Assembly (NCBI GenBank): GCA_910585735.1
Contig: CAJUEU010000006.1
Coordinates: 1 to 64,000, forward strand
DNA from: an uncultured Oscillospiraceae bacterium
Lineage (GTDB): Bacteria; Bacillota; Clostridia; Oscillospirales; Oscillospiraceae
DNA length: 64,000 nt
Direction of reading: 5' to 3'
This document shows positions 25,718 to 32,788 of the stretch, piece after piece (the first letter of the stretch is position 1; the number at the start of each line of letters is the position of its first letter). A program made the translations under genes and the position numbers. The notes under the pieces were generated by a model. That model was given only the letters and a program-made list of their open reading frames with translations, was not told the origin of the DNA and did not search any database.

Positions 25718-25759
25718 AAAGTACCACCCCCGGACGACATTGTCCGGGGGTGGTACTTT
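25718..25759 (+). terminator. Bidirectional intrinsic terminator after ychF
   Basis: AAAGTACCACCCCCGGAC / GTCCGGGGGTGGTACTTT, 18-bp perfect stem. Confidence 0.9.
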
Positions 25760-25767
25760 ACGTAAGA

Positions 25768-25866
25768 TCACCAATGTATCTGAAAAAGGGCTCCACTAAA
25801 AATAAGACCGAGAAGTAGCAGGACCAGCCACAGGATAAAGAAGAATTTTCCCCATTTATTAGACAT
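25768..25866 (-). CDS. Single-helix small membrane protein (32 residues)
   Basis: ATG at 25866 to TGA at 25768, preceded by AGGAGA at 9 nt. The product starts MSNKWGKFFFILWLVLLLLG and has one membrane helix with a short Lys-positive N-terminus and a tail ending QIHW. It follows the gene at 25881 by 14 nt, whose end carries the ribosome site, so the two form one unit. No family recognised; the size and topology resemble regulatory or toxin-like single-pass peptides, which is not proof of either. Confidence 0.55.
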   Translation of the reverse strand: MSNKWGKFFFILWLVLLLLGLIFSGALFQIHW

Positions 25867-25880
25867 ATCCCAGGGTCTCC

Positions 25881-26141
25881 TTAATCTTGATTTAGCTGGG
25901 CCAGTTCAGATTCCGAATATACACGTGTGGGGGCAATAACTAATAAATCGTTATGAGAGTAAGAAGTAATGGCGGAAACACATAAAACGTCTTGTGAATT
26001 ACAGTCTCCAACAGTAAATAGCACAGGAATTTCTTCAATGGCATATTCTTCAATTTTTTCATAATAACCATTATCCATATATTTGACGATTACATCACCA
26101 TCTGTTTCCAATTGGTAGTTTTCGCTGTAGAGAGCATACAT
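25881..26141 (-). CDS. Hypothetical protein, AT-rich gene
   Basis: 86 residues, acidic (MYALYSENYQLETDGDVIVK ... RVYSESELAQLNQD), alternating beta-type hydrophobic pattern, no membrane helix or signal peptide. Base composition is clearly lower in GC than its neighbours. ATG 26141 with GGGAGAAAA before it, a modest ribosome site. Family not recognised; reminiscent of small immunity or stress proteins but without a supporting motif. Confidence 0.6.
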   Translation of the reverse strand: MYALYSENYQLETDGDVIVKYMDNGYYEKIEEYAIEEIPVLFTVGDCNSQDVLCVSAITSYSHNDLLVIAPTRVYSESELAQLNQD

Positions 26142-26210
26142 TTTTCTCCCTGACTCTCCTTTCGTGTGTAGAACGATCCTCAGATTGGCAGAATTACCAA
26201 TCCCAAAATA

Positions 26211-26239
26211 ATTATACCACGCAGATTATACAAGGTCAA
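26211..26239 (-). promoter_or_regulatory. Promoter of the two small genes at 25768-26141
   Basis: Minus strand TTGACC (26239-26234), 17 nt, TGG-TATAAT (26216-26211, extended -10). An inverted repeat GATTGG-N8-CCAATC lies just downstream at 26183-26202. Confidence 0.7.
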
Positions 26240-26312
26240 TAATTTTTTTACAGAAAAAATAGATTTCTTGTGCAGAATATATAAGTTTGATTCCTGCCTT
26301 GTTTCAAAACGG

Positions 26313-26736
26313 AGGGGCAGCCATTTCGTTCGGCTTTTCGCAACCATATATAAGGACTGCGCCACCGTCCGCGCCGCGGCGGTGAAGTTCGGCATGCACT
26401 GTCCACAAGGATCTCCAGGACTGTCTGCCCGGTCTTAACCGCCCCCTCTACCTCCAGGCCCGGGCGGCGCTGGACGAAAACAAGACGGTCACCCGGGGCG
26501 AGATGGTGAGGCTGCTACTGGACAGCCTGGGGTACAAGGAGTTTGCCAGCCTTCAGGGCATCTTCCGCTGTGACTTTACCGATGCGGCAGAGATCCCCGA
26601 GCCCCTCATGGGCTACGCCGCCCTGAGCCAGGCCCTGGACCTGGTGGACGGCGGAGACGCCGGGACCTTCGGGGCCAGTACCCCCGCCACCCGGGCCCAG
26701 GCCGCCGCCCTGCTATGGAAGTATATGAGTAAATAA
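26313..26736 (+). pseudogene. Chimera of a broken spoIIID copy and an SLH-domain fragment
   Basis: From about 26328 the plus strand encodes VRL-x4-I-x3-CATVRAAAVKFG, which aligns without gaps to SpoIIID encoded at 33518-33775. Near 26387 an 8-nt deletion relative to that gene shifts the frame; the next frame reads TVHKDLQDCLPGLNRPLYLQ, then ARAALDENK. At about 26485, right after AACAAG, the sequence changes in frame to an SLH repeat (TVTRGEMVRLLLDSLG ... TPATRAQAAALLWKYMSK) ending at 26736. No start codon or full SLH gene is present. The GC-rich remnant sits inside AT-rich DNA. A short frame from 26503 is open but is only the tail of this fragment. Confidence 0.75.
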
Positions 26737-26748
26737 GGATCAAAACCG

Positions 26749-26788
26749 AACCGCCCCCGGACCCCTTAAGTTGGTCCGGGGGCGGTTT
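26749..26788 (+). terminator. GC-rich hairpin after the SLH remnant
   Basis: AACCGCCCCCGGACC / GGTCCGGGGGCGGTTT, 13-15 bp, followed by TTTGAATT; probably the old terminator of the SLH gene. Confidence 0.7.
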
Positions 26789-26843
26789 GAATTGCCGCAA
26801 GCAGGGCCCCTTTGCAAGTTTGGAACTATCTGGAATATATTTG

Positions 26844-26872
26844 TTGACAAATAGACAAATATATCATACAAT
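26844..26872 (+). promoter_or_regulatory. Sigma-A promoter of the secreted-protein gene at 27033
   Basis: TTGACA (26844-26849), exactly 17 nt, TACAAT (26867-26872). The leader would be about 150 nt and includes a 30-codon open frame (26879-26971) with no ribosome site. The gene-poor stretch 26142-27032 holds this promoter, the one at 26211, the chimera and its hairpin, and nothing else recognised. Confidence 0.75.
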
Positions 26873-27032
26873 ACAATTATGGAGGAGAACTTCAATAAAA
26901 ACTTGGTCAAAGCACAGAGGACGTTTCTCTGGCTGACCAGAAAGGACCGGGTGAGTCCCATGCAGAGGTAATCTTTGTCCATTGTTCTTCCGTACGGATC
27001 CGCCATGCTGCCGATCACAAAGGAGGATTATT

Positions 27033-28334
27033 ATGATGACAAAGAAATTCCTATCCATGCTTCTGGCTGCGGCTATGTGTCTGTCTCTGGCGGTTGTTGC
27101 CATTGCCACAGATGCCCCAGATACAGATATTCGAAAAAGTGACGGAATTTTTATTTCTGCAGCCTGTTCGGAAAATATTGACTTTAAAAATCAAATTTGG
27201 GGACAAACCGCAGCAGCATACAATGGAACCGTGAATCAAGCAGAGGTATTCGTCAGCACAGATAAAAGCTTTGCGCATGTAAATTTGACATATCATGGAA
27301 CACTGTATTCCGCGGTTTTACCCGGACAGTATACCGGGATCGCGCTTTCTGAAACGATGGGGTATGTCGGCGTATATGAAGGCTTTCTTGTTCCTGTTGA
27401 CGGGGAAGGTGGACCTTCCATTCCTGTAATTGCCGATATTACATTTACGTCAGAAGAAATGTTTACGATTCTCACCCTTGGACACTTTGATGATCCTGAG
27501 AACTTTAACACATTGTACTTTGGCCCTCGTTCTGAGAAAATTGAGGAAATTTCTTGCATATACGCAGAAGCCGTAATTGCGAAACAGGCTGAAGAATCGA
27601 AGGATGAGGTTAATAGCGATAATGATTTGGCTGAGCCCATTTCGGCTCGAATCAATGCTAAACCAGAGTTTTGGGGAAGTACATCAAAGTACGCAAATAA
27701 TTATTCTGTTGGACATTTAAGCTTGTTTCATGCTCCTGAGTTGTATAACAACCAAGATATAAATATCATCGTTAAATTAAACTCTGATTGTATTGGAGCA
27801 AAGAACGCTATTGCCGCACAAGGAGTAACCCCAGGTTATACCGTGGCATATGCCTATCCTGATACATTGTATTTTTCGATCAATAGCAGATCAAATGACT
27901 TTCACATGCAAGCAGACCATTGGACTCCTAAGGAAGGGTCAACCTCTTTTGCCTTCGAAATTCCGTTTTATACAAAGGCGTTAGGGTTTCAGACGATTTC
28001 AGCAACATTGAAAACATCAACAACCAAGGTAACAACATCTAAAATCGGCACAGGAAATAATTCCCGAAATTGTATTGCCTGGGAATTATGGAAAAATTTG
28101 GGAGGATGGCAAAATCCTTCGTTGGATGGCGACTATACTACAAGTACGGGATTTTCAGTAGAAGGTATTTATAAATATGCTGGTAATATAAGTCAGACTC
28201 ACGTGGAAACATTTTCTGTCACAGGCGCTCTCCGCTATGAATACATTCTTTTGGGAAACAGTAGTAGTACACTCACCCAACACTTTAAAACTCAGAATAT
28301 GACGCTCACCTCGTCAGTCAAGGTTTTCCCGTGA
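27033..28334 (+). CDS. Secreted protein of unknown family
   Basis: 433 residues. Signal peptide MMTKKFLSMLLAAAMCLSLA with cleavage near AIA-TDA; no lipobox, no SLH and no sortase signal. The mature part is acidic, rich in Asn, Ser, Thr and aromatic residues, and looks mostly beta (VNLTYHGTLYSAVLPGQYTG; TKALGFQTISATLKTSTTKV). Start ATG 27033 behind AAAGGAGGATTATT. The gene is AT-rich compared with the chromosome and is the first of a group with the membrane protein 22 nt downstream, so the two products may work together at the cell surface. No family recognised. Confidence 0.75.
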   Translation: MMTKKFLSMLLAAAMCLSLAVVAIATDAPDTDIRKSDGIFISAACSENIDFKNQIWGQTAAAYNGTVNQAEVFVSTDKSFAHVNLTYHGTLYSAVLPGQYTGIALSETMGYVGVYEGFLVPVDGEGGPSIPVIADITFTSEEMFTILTLGHFDDPENFNTLYFGPRSEKIEEISCIYAEAVIAKQAEESKDEVNSDNDLAEPISARINAKPEFWGSTSKYANNYSVGHLSLFHAPELYNNQDINIIVKLNSDCIGAKNAIAAQGVTPGYTVAYAYPDTLYFSINSRSNDFHMQADHWTPKEGSTSFAFEIPFYTKALGFQTISATLKTSTTKVTTSKIGTGNNSRNCIAWELWKNLGGWQNPSLDGDYTTSTGFSVEGIYKYAGNISQTHVETFSVTGALRYEYILLGNSSSTLTQHFKTQNMTLTSSVKVFP

Positions 28335-28356
28335 GGCAGGAAAGGAGGCACAGCCA

Positions 28357-28926
28357 ATGGAGCACAAATCCAATAATGATGTTCGTGCATCTTTTAAGGC
28401 TCTATTTTTTCTAATGCTTGGGCTCTGTGTGCTGATGTTCTTTCTGTGGGCGAGATGGTGGCGACCAACACCAGGCCAAAAGTCGGAATGGCTGGTACCA
28501 GTAGATGGGCTGACGCGGGGTGAAGTCTATTTCTACGGGCCATCAGACAATGATATACGGGAACGGTATAACGGCTCTGACGAGAAGCGGACCCTAGTGC
28601 TTCTGGATGGCCGTCCAGAGGAATTTCCGCCGTACGACGATATAAATAATCGTTTCCAGGGCGGAGACCTCTACCGTATGGCGGAATACTTTAGCGCAGG
28701 TTACATATTACACGAGATCCCCGCTTTGCCTGAAGACTCCTACACTGTATTCCAGTATAACTTTTACTATGAAGACGGTGGATTTTTTCTTGTTAATGTC
28801 TATCCCCATGCAATTTCAATCAATGGTTCCCTTTACCAAATTGAGGGCGACGACGAGGGAAAAACAACTTTGGCAGAACTTTTAGAAATTATGTTTTGGC
28901 AGTTGAGCGCAGAGGTTCGGTCGTAA
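28357..28926 (+). CDS. Membrane-anchored protein, paralogue A of a duplicated family
   Basis: 189 residues: short cytoplasmic tail, one membrane helix (about residues 14-32), then an extracytoplasmic domain. The domain carries GEVYFYGPSDNDIRERYNG and TVFQYNFYYEDGGFFLVNVY, both repeated in the protein at 29768. No enzyme motif is evident. ATG 28357 with AAAGGAGGCACAGCC; cotranscribed with the secreted-protein gene. Unknown family. Confidence 0.7.
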   Translation: MEHKSNNDVRASFKALFFLMLGLCVLMFFLWARWWRPTPGQKSEWLVPVDGLTRGEVYFYGPSDNDIRERYNGSDEKRTLVLLDGRPEEFPPYDDINNRFQGGDLYRMAEYFSAGYILHEIPALPEDSYTVFQYNFYYEDGGFFLVNVYPHAISINGSLYQIEGDDEGKTTLAELLEIMFWQLSAEVRS

Positions 28927-28937
28927 GGCCCCGGCGG

Positions 28938-29003
28938 GGCGGTTCTTTTGTCCGGGCCTTCGTGAGCGAACAACAAGACAGAGGAACCGTCCCTGTGTCT
29001 TTT
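28938..29003. repeat. Degenerate hairpin repeat, copy A
   Basis: Arms near GGCGGTTCTTTTGTC (from 28938) and GACAGAGGAACCGTCCC (to about 28994) with CCTTCGTGAGCGAA in the loop. It resembles the well-kept copy at 29600-29662, and its 5' half also matches the sequence after the paralogue at 30329-30370. Confidence 0.55.
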
Positions 29004-29008
29004 CAACA

Positions 29009-29158
29009 AACTATAAGAACCCTGAAGAATTAGCCTTTCAATTTGGGTTAACTGGAGTTGGAATATGGATGGAAGAAGTAACTGGGGAAATTTATAATAC
29101 AAAAATATATTATTCTTTTCCGTCTTGGGATTGGCCGGATAATTGGCCAGACCCCTAA
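29009..29158 (+). pseudogene. Orphan C-terminal coding fragment
   Basis: An open frame without start reads from STNYKNPEELAFQFG through TGVGIWMEEVTGEIY to PSWDWPDNWPDP and a TAA at 29156-29158. Codon choice and the rich use of Trp, Asp and Pro suggest true protein, and the frame begins right where hairpin repeat A ends. It is best read as the 3' end of a gene whose front was lost. The stop overlaps TAATG just before the next gene. Confidence 0.5.
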
Positions 29159-29167
29159 TGAGTTTTT

Positions 29168-29593
29168 ATGAAAAGCAAACAAAAGTATTTTGTTAGTGCC
29201 CTTGTTGGCTTGCTGATCCTTTTTCTCGTAGTGGTAATTGGAATTTATCTCACGAGCGAAAGGTCTTTTCGTTCTGCAATTTTGCTCCCAGAGAGCGACA
29301 TATGTTCCGTAGAAATAAAATCATATTCTACCGGACATACAATGCTTGTGGAGGGGGAAGAAAAGGAAACTCTTTTAGAACTGTTGGCTCAAGTAACTTA
29401 TGCAGGCTCTTGCTTATTTTCCCCTGGGCCTGTTCAAGCACAAGACCATATATATTCACTAATAGTATGGACTGAAAATTATTATAGCGTTTTTGCAATT
29501 ACAGAAGGAAAAAGTTATATGATAACCCCGTGCAATGTTTACATTAAAAATGTTTGTCCAGTGTATTACTATATACTAAAGATTGCAGAATGA
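29168..29593 (+). CDS. Small membrane-anchored protein, unknown
   Basis: 141 residues with an N-terminal membrane helix (about residues 8-28, KYFVSALVGLLILFLVVVIG) and an extracytoplasmic domain of about 110 residues rich in Tyr, Ser and Ile. The C-terminal half has Cys residues (AGSCLFSPG; TPCNVYIKNVCPV) that may form disulfides. No Shine-Dalgarno of note precedes ATG 29168; translation may be coupled to the fragment that ends 9 nt before. Low GC, no family recognised. Confidence 0.6.
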   Translation: MKSKQKYFVSALVGLLILFLVVVIGIYLTSERSFRSAILLPESDICSVEIKSYSTGHTMLVEGEEKETLLELLAQVTYAGSCLFSPGPVQAQDHIYSLIVWTENYYSVFAITEGKSYMITPCNVYIKNVCPVYYYILKIAE

Positions 29594-29599
29594 AGCAGG

Positions 29600-29662
29600 C
29601 AAGGGGACGGTTCTCTCGTCTGCCCCTTCGTGTTCAACGAAGACAGAAGAACCGTCCCCTTG
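29600..29662. repeat. Nested hairpin repeat, copy B (GGGGACGGTTCT family)
   Basis: Perfect 15-nt arms CAAGGGGACGGTTCT (29600-29614) and AGAACCGTCCCCTTG (29648-29662) enclose a second inverted repeat CTTCGT/ACGAAG (29626-29631/29637-29642). From memory, repeats with this arm sequence are scattered in many Firmicutes genomes; no mobilising gene lies nearby. Confidence 0.7.
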
Positions 29663-29767
29663 TCTTCGAGACCCTACAAATCAACATATCAGAACATCCA
29701 ACATGCTAATAAATAGTTTATCGGAAATCATGCCTTAAAGGTCAAGGTCAAAGGGGGCTATGAGAAG

Positions 29768-30328
29768 ATGAAGAAACCGCGCCGGGAGAATATCCGCACA
29801 CTACTGATCAGCCTGCTTGCCATTTTACTTCCCATTGCCTTGCTGTTGGCCTACAAGCTTTGGCCCTCACCGTCCCCGGCGGGGACGGAGAAACTGATCC
29901 CGGTAGACGGGTTGATACGGGGCGAGGTCTATTTCTACGGGCCATCAGACAATGATATACGGGAACGGTATAACGGCTCTGACGAAGAGCGAACTCTAAT
30001 CCTTTTGGATGCTCGGCCCCCTGAACGTTCAGATACCCTTGATGGGAACAAGGATTTTAATGGCGGCGACCTCTACTGTATGGCCGACTATTTTAACTTG
30101 GGCTATAACTTACATGAAATCAAAACCTTGCCCGAAGGTTCCCGCACCGTATTCCAATATAACTTTTACTACGGGGACGGTACGTTCTTTGTTGTCAATG
30201 TCTATCCCCACGCACTTTCGGTAAACGGGACCCTTTATCAAATGGAGGGCGACGGCGAAGGAGATGTAACTTTTGTAGAGCTTCTGGAACTCCTGTTTTG
30301 GAGGCTAAGCGCAGGGGATTGGCCGTAA
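29768..30328 (+). CDS. Membrane-anchored protein, paralogue B of a duplicated family
   Basis: 186 residues: basic N-terminus, one membrane helix (about residues 11-30), Pro/Ser linker, then the same extracytoplasmic domain as the protein at 28357. Shared blocks are GEVYFYGPSDNDIRERYNG and FQYNFYYGDGTFFVVNVYPHA. A 59-nt stretch of DNA (29927-29985) is identical to 28525-28583 while flanking codons differ, so recent gene conversion or strong constraint is likely. ATG 29768 has only a weak ribosome site. Function unknown. Confidence 0.7.
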   Translation: MKKPRRENIRTLLISLLAILLPIALLLAYKLWPSPSPAGTEKLIPVDGLIRGEVYFYGPSDNDIRERYNGSDEERTLILLDARPPERSDTLDGNKDFNGGDLYCMADYFNLGYNLHEIKTLPEGSRTVFQYNFYYGDGTFFVVNVYPHALSVNGTLYQMEGDGEGDVTFVELLELLFWRLSAGDWP

Positions 30329-30371
30329 GCCAGCGGGCCAGTTCTTTTATCCGATCCTTCGCAAGCGAATT

Positions 30372-30405
30372 AACAAGGGAGAGCCCCCCGGGCTCTCCCT
30401 TGTGT
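30372..30405 (+). terminator. Bidirectional intrinsic terminator closing the AT-rich region
   Basis: CAAGGGAGAGCCC / GGGCTCTCCCTTG (30374-30386 / 30390-30402), 3-nt loop, T-rich flank; also serves the convergent femX gene. Confidence 0.8.
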
Positions 30406-30412
30406 TATTCCT

Positions 30413-31495
30413 TTACTTTTTGGACCGGGCTTTGGCCTTCAGACGGCGCAGCTTCTTGTGGCACTTGAGGGCAAAATCCATGCCCCGGGCCGCCAGGGGC
30501 TTGTAGACCATGGTGAACTGGCCACAGAACTCGCAGAAGTCCCCGCTAAAACCCTTTTTGAACCGGTAGAGGCCGTAGAGAGGGTTGTCGGGGGACAGGT
30601 CGCCCGAGACCCCCCGGAAGTCGTAGATCCGGCAATGGGTCTCGATGGACCAACGGATCATCTCCCACTGGAGGAGGTAGTTGGGCATGACGTTGCGGTG
30701 CTCGTTGGAGGAGGCGCCATACATATACCAGGTCTTGTCCCCGTACTGGCTGGCGATGGCCCCGGACACGGGCAGGTCCCCCAGGTAGGCCATGTAGAGC
30801 CGGCCATGGGGACCCAGGGCTTTAAGCATGTTGGCGAAATACTCCTTGCTCCGCACCAGGAAGCCGTCCCGCTTGCCGGTGGTCTGCATGATGTCGGCAA
30901 AGGCGGTGATGGCGTCGTCGGGGATGGCCTCATCCCCGCCCCAGAACCGGGTGGTGACCCCCTTCTTGGCGGCCAGGCGCACGTTATAGCGGGTCTTCTG
31001 CTCGAAGGCGGCCATGACCTCCTCCTCGGTCTTGCCCTCCACGTTCAAACGGAAGACAAACCGGGGCTGGATGCCCTCAAAGTTTAGGCTGTCCCCCTCC
31101 CGCTGGAAGCCCAGGGACTCCATGTCGGTCTTGAACTGCTCGTCAGAATTGAGCACGTCGGGGTCCACCGCCATGAGGTAGCCCTTCACGGCCTTGGCCA
31201 CGGCGGCGGCACCGTCGGTGAGGTCGCGCATCACGGTCATGTCCCGGATGTCGCACACCGGGCCCCGGGGGGCGTAAAGCATGGCAAAGCCGCCGGGCAT
31301 CTTGCGGATGAGGATGGAAATGACCCCGCGAACGGCGCCGCTCTCATCCAGGGACAGCACCCCCCGCCAGTCCCACTGGGGCTTGGCGGCGGGCCAGTAG
31401 GTGGACTGGAGGAAATGGCCCTTGGGGTGGGAAGACACGAAGGCCTCCAGGCGGGCGCAGCCCTCTTTGTCGGTTTTGGTTATGATCTGATACAC
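30413..31495 (-). CDS. FemAB/FemX-type peptidoglycan bridge aminoacyltransferase
   Basis: 360 residues with the two tandem GNAT-like halves of Fem transferases, which add an amino acid from aminoacyl-tRNA to lipid II or the stem peptide. Family stretches: FLQSTYWPAAKPQW at the N-terminus, EQKTRYNVRLAAKKGVTTRF in the middle, and MYGASSNEHRNVMPNYLLQW plus YDFRGVSGDLSPDNPLYGLY. The coiled-coil arm is short or absent, as in FemX. The start is GTG 31495 (GAGGTGACACGCT). It follows alr by 18 nt in one operon, suggesting a shared cell-wall role. The amino acid added is not known. Confidence 0.9.
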   Translation of the reverse strand: MYQIITKTDKEGCARLEAFVSSHPKGHFLQSTYWPAAKPQWDWRGVLSLDESGAVRGVISILIRKMPGGFAMLYAPRGPVCDIRDMTVMRDLTDGAAAVAKAVKGYLMAVDPDVLNSDEQFKTDMESLGFQREGDSLNFEGIQPRFVFRLNVEGKTEEEVMAAFEQKTRYNVRLAAKKGVTTRFWGGDEAIPDDAITAFADIMQTTGKRDGFLVRSKEYFANMLKALGPHGRLYMAYLGDLPVSGAIASQYGDKTWYMYGASSNEHRNVMPNYLLQWEMIRWSIETHCRIYDFRGVSGDLSPDNPLYGLYRFKKGFSGDFCEFCGQFTMVYKPLAARGMDFALKCHKKLRRLKAKARSKK

Positions 31496-31513
31496 AGCGT
31501 GTCACCTCAAATG

Positions 31514-32608
31514 TCAGATATAGTGCCGGTGGGGGTTGGGGAAGAGCATGTCCACCTGGGCGGTCACGGTGCTTCCGGGGGCGAGGTCGGTGCCTGCGGC
31601 ATTCACCAGAGTGTACTGGGTGCCGATGCGGCCCACCACGGGCAGGGCCTTGTCCCCGTAGCGGACAACGGGGGGGCGGCGGTAGAGGTCGAAGGCCTGC
31701 TTGAAGGCCCGGAGCGGGTCTAAAAACCGCAGGTGCTCAGGCCGCTTTTCCAGGCCGAAGCCGTTGTGCCGGCCGATGGCCACCACGGCCACGTCGGTGT
31801 CCGCCTTCATTTTGCAGATGGAGGAGTATCCCGTGGTGTCCCCCTTTTTCAGTATCCGGCGGTCCACCACCCGGGCCTTGAACACCCCCACCCGGCGGAG
31901 CTCCACGGGCACCTTCACCGGCAGGCGGCCCACCAAGGCGGAACCCACCCGGACGGCGTCCAGCCAGGTCTTGGGAAAGCGGAGGGCGGCGCAGGAGTTG
32001 GCCATGTGCCGCAGTCCCACCTGGACGCCCTGGGCCTCCAGGGCGGAAAGGGCCTCCTGAAAGCGGCCCAGCTGGCGCATGGTCTGGGTATTGCCCGCCT
32101 CAAAGGAGGCGGCAAAATGGGAGAAAATGCCCTCGAAGGTCAGGTTTTCGGTGCGGTAGACCTCTAAAAGGTCCTCAATGTTGGTCCAGCGGGAGCCGAA
32201 GCGGCCCATGCCGGTGTCCACCGCCACGTGGACCCGGACCGGCTTGTCCCCAGCGTGGGCGGCGTAAAAGCGGGCTGAGGCCGGACCCGAGACCGTCAAA
32301 AGGATCCCGGCCTCCAGAAGGGCGGCGAGCAGGTCCGGGTCCCCCACGGGAGCCAGGAGCAGAATGTCCTCCCCGGTAAATCCCGCGTCCCGGAGGGCAA
32401 AGGCCTCGGCGGGGTCGGAGACCGCCAGGGTGGTCACTCCGGCGGACACCCAGGCCCGGGCAGCCTCAGGGCCGGACACCCCGTAGCCGTCGCATTTGAC
32501 CACCCCGATAACAGGCACCCCCACATATTCTGTAATGGCTTTGGCATTAAAGGCCAGGTCCTCCCGGGAGATCTCCAGATAGCAGGAGGAAAGGGGCAGC
32601 TTGTCCAT
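31514..32608 (-). CDS. alr: Alanine racemase (PLP, fold type III)
   Basis: 364 residues. The PLP lysine is Lys38 in VIGVVKCDGYGVSG, in place of the usual AVVKADAYGHG. The barrel motif HVAVDTGMGRFGSRW, MANSCAAL and GYSSICKMK, with the likely catalytic Tyr of the beta domain, are present. The segment VVAIGRHNGFG differs from the usual GYADG, so substrate preference may be shifted (for example Ser or other small amino acids); this is inference. Start ATG 32608 with AGAGAGGTCCTACC. Upstream of femX in the same operon. Confidence 0.87.
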   Translation of the reverse strand: MDKLPLSSCYLEISREDLAFNAKAITEYVGVPVIGVVKCDGYGVSGPEAARAWVSAGVTTLAVSDPAEAFALRDAGFTGEDILLLAPVGDPDLLAALLEAGILLTVSGPASARFYAAHAGDKPVRVHVAVDTGMGRFGSRWTNIEDLLEVYRTENLTFEGIFSHFAASFEAGNTQTMRQLGRFQEALSALEAQGVQVGLRHMANSCAALRFPKTWLDAVRVGSALVGRLPVKVPVELRRVGVFKARVVDRRILKKGDTTGYSSICKMKADTDVAVVAIGRHNGFGLEKRPEHLRFLDPLRAFKQAFDLYRRPPVVRYGDKALPVVGRIGTQYTLVNAAGTDLAPGSTVTAQVDMLFPNPHRHYI

Positions 32609-32745
32609 GGTAGGACCTCTCTTTCTTGCGTAACCCCATTCTTCCCGAAAGAGATGGGATAAAACCTCTTTTGATGCGTTTTGTTCTGGATTATTTTATC
32701 ATGGAGAGGCCCAAAATACAAGGGCAGAATTGGAAAAGACAGGAA

Positions 32746-32770
32746 AAGGGCCGCCCATCAGGCGGCCCTT
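32746..32770 (-). terminator. Intrinsic terminator after the amidase gene
   Basis: AAGGGCCGCC / GGCGGCCCTT, 10-bp stem, TTTT on the minus strand. Confidence 0.8.
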
Positions 32771-32788
32771 GGACAGAAATTTTCTTTT

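Noticed and set aside
26503..26736. Independent small SLH-like gene
   Set aside because: No ribosome site, and the frame continues upstream without a break into the spoIIID remnant, so it is part of the chimera.
29600..29662. Ordinary terminator of the gene at 29168
   Set aside because: Nested arms, no T run directly after the stem, and a second related copy nearby argue for a repeat element, although it may also stop transcription.
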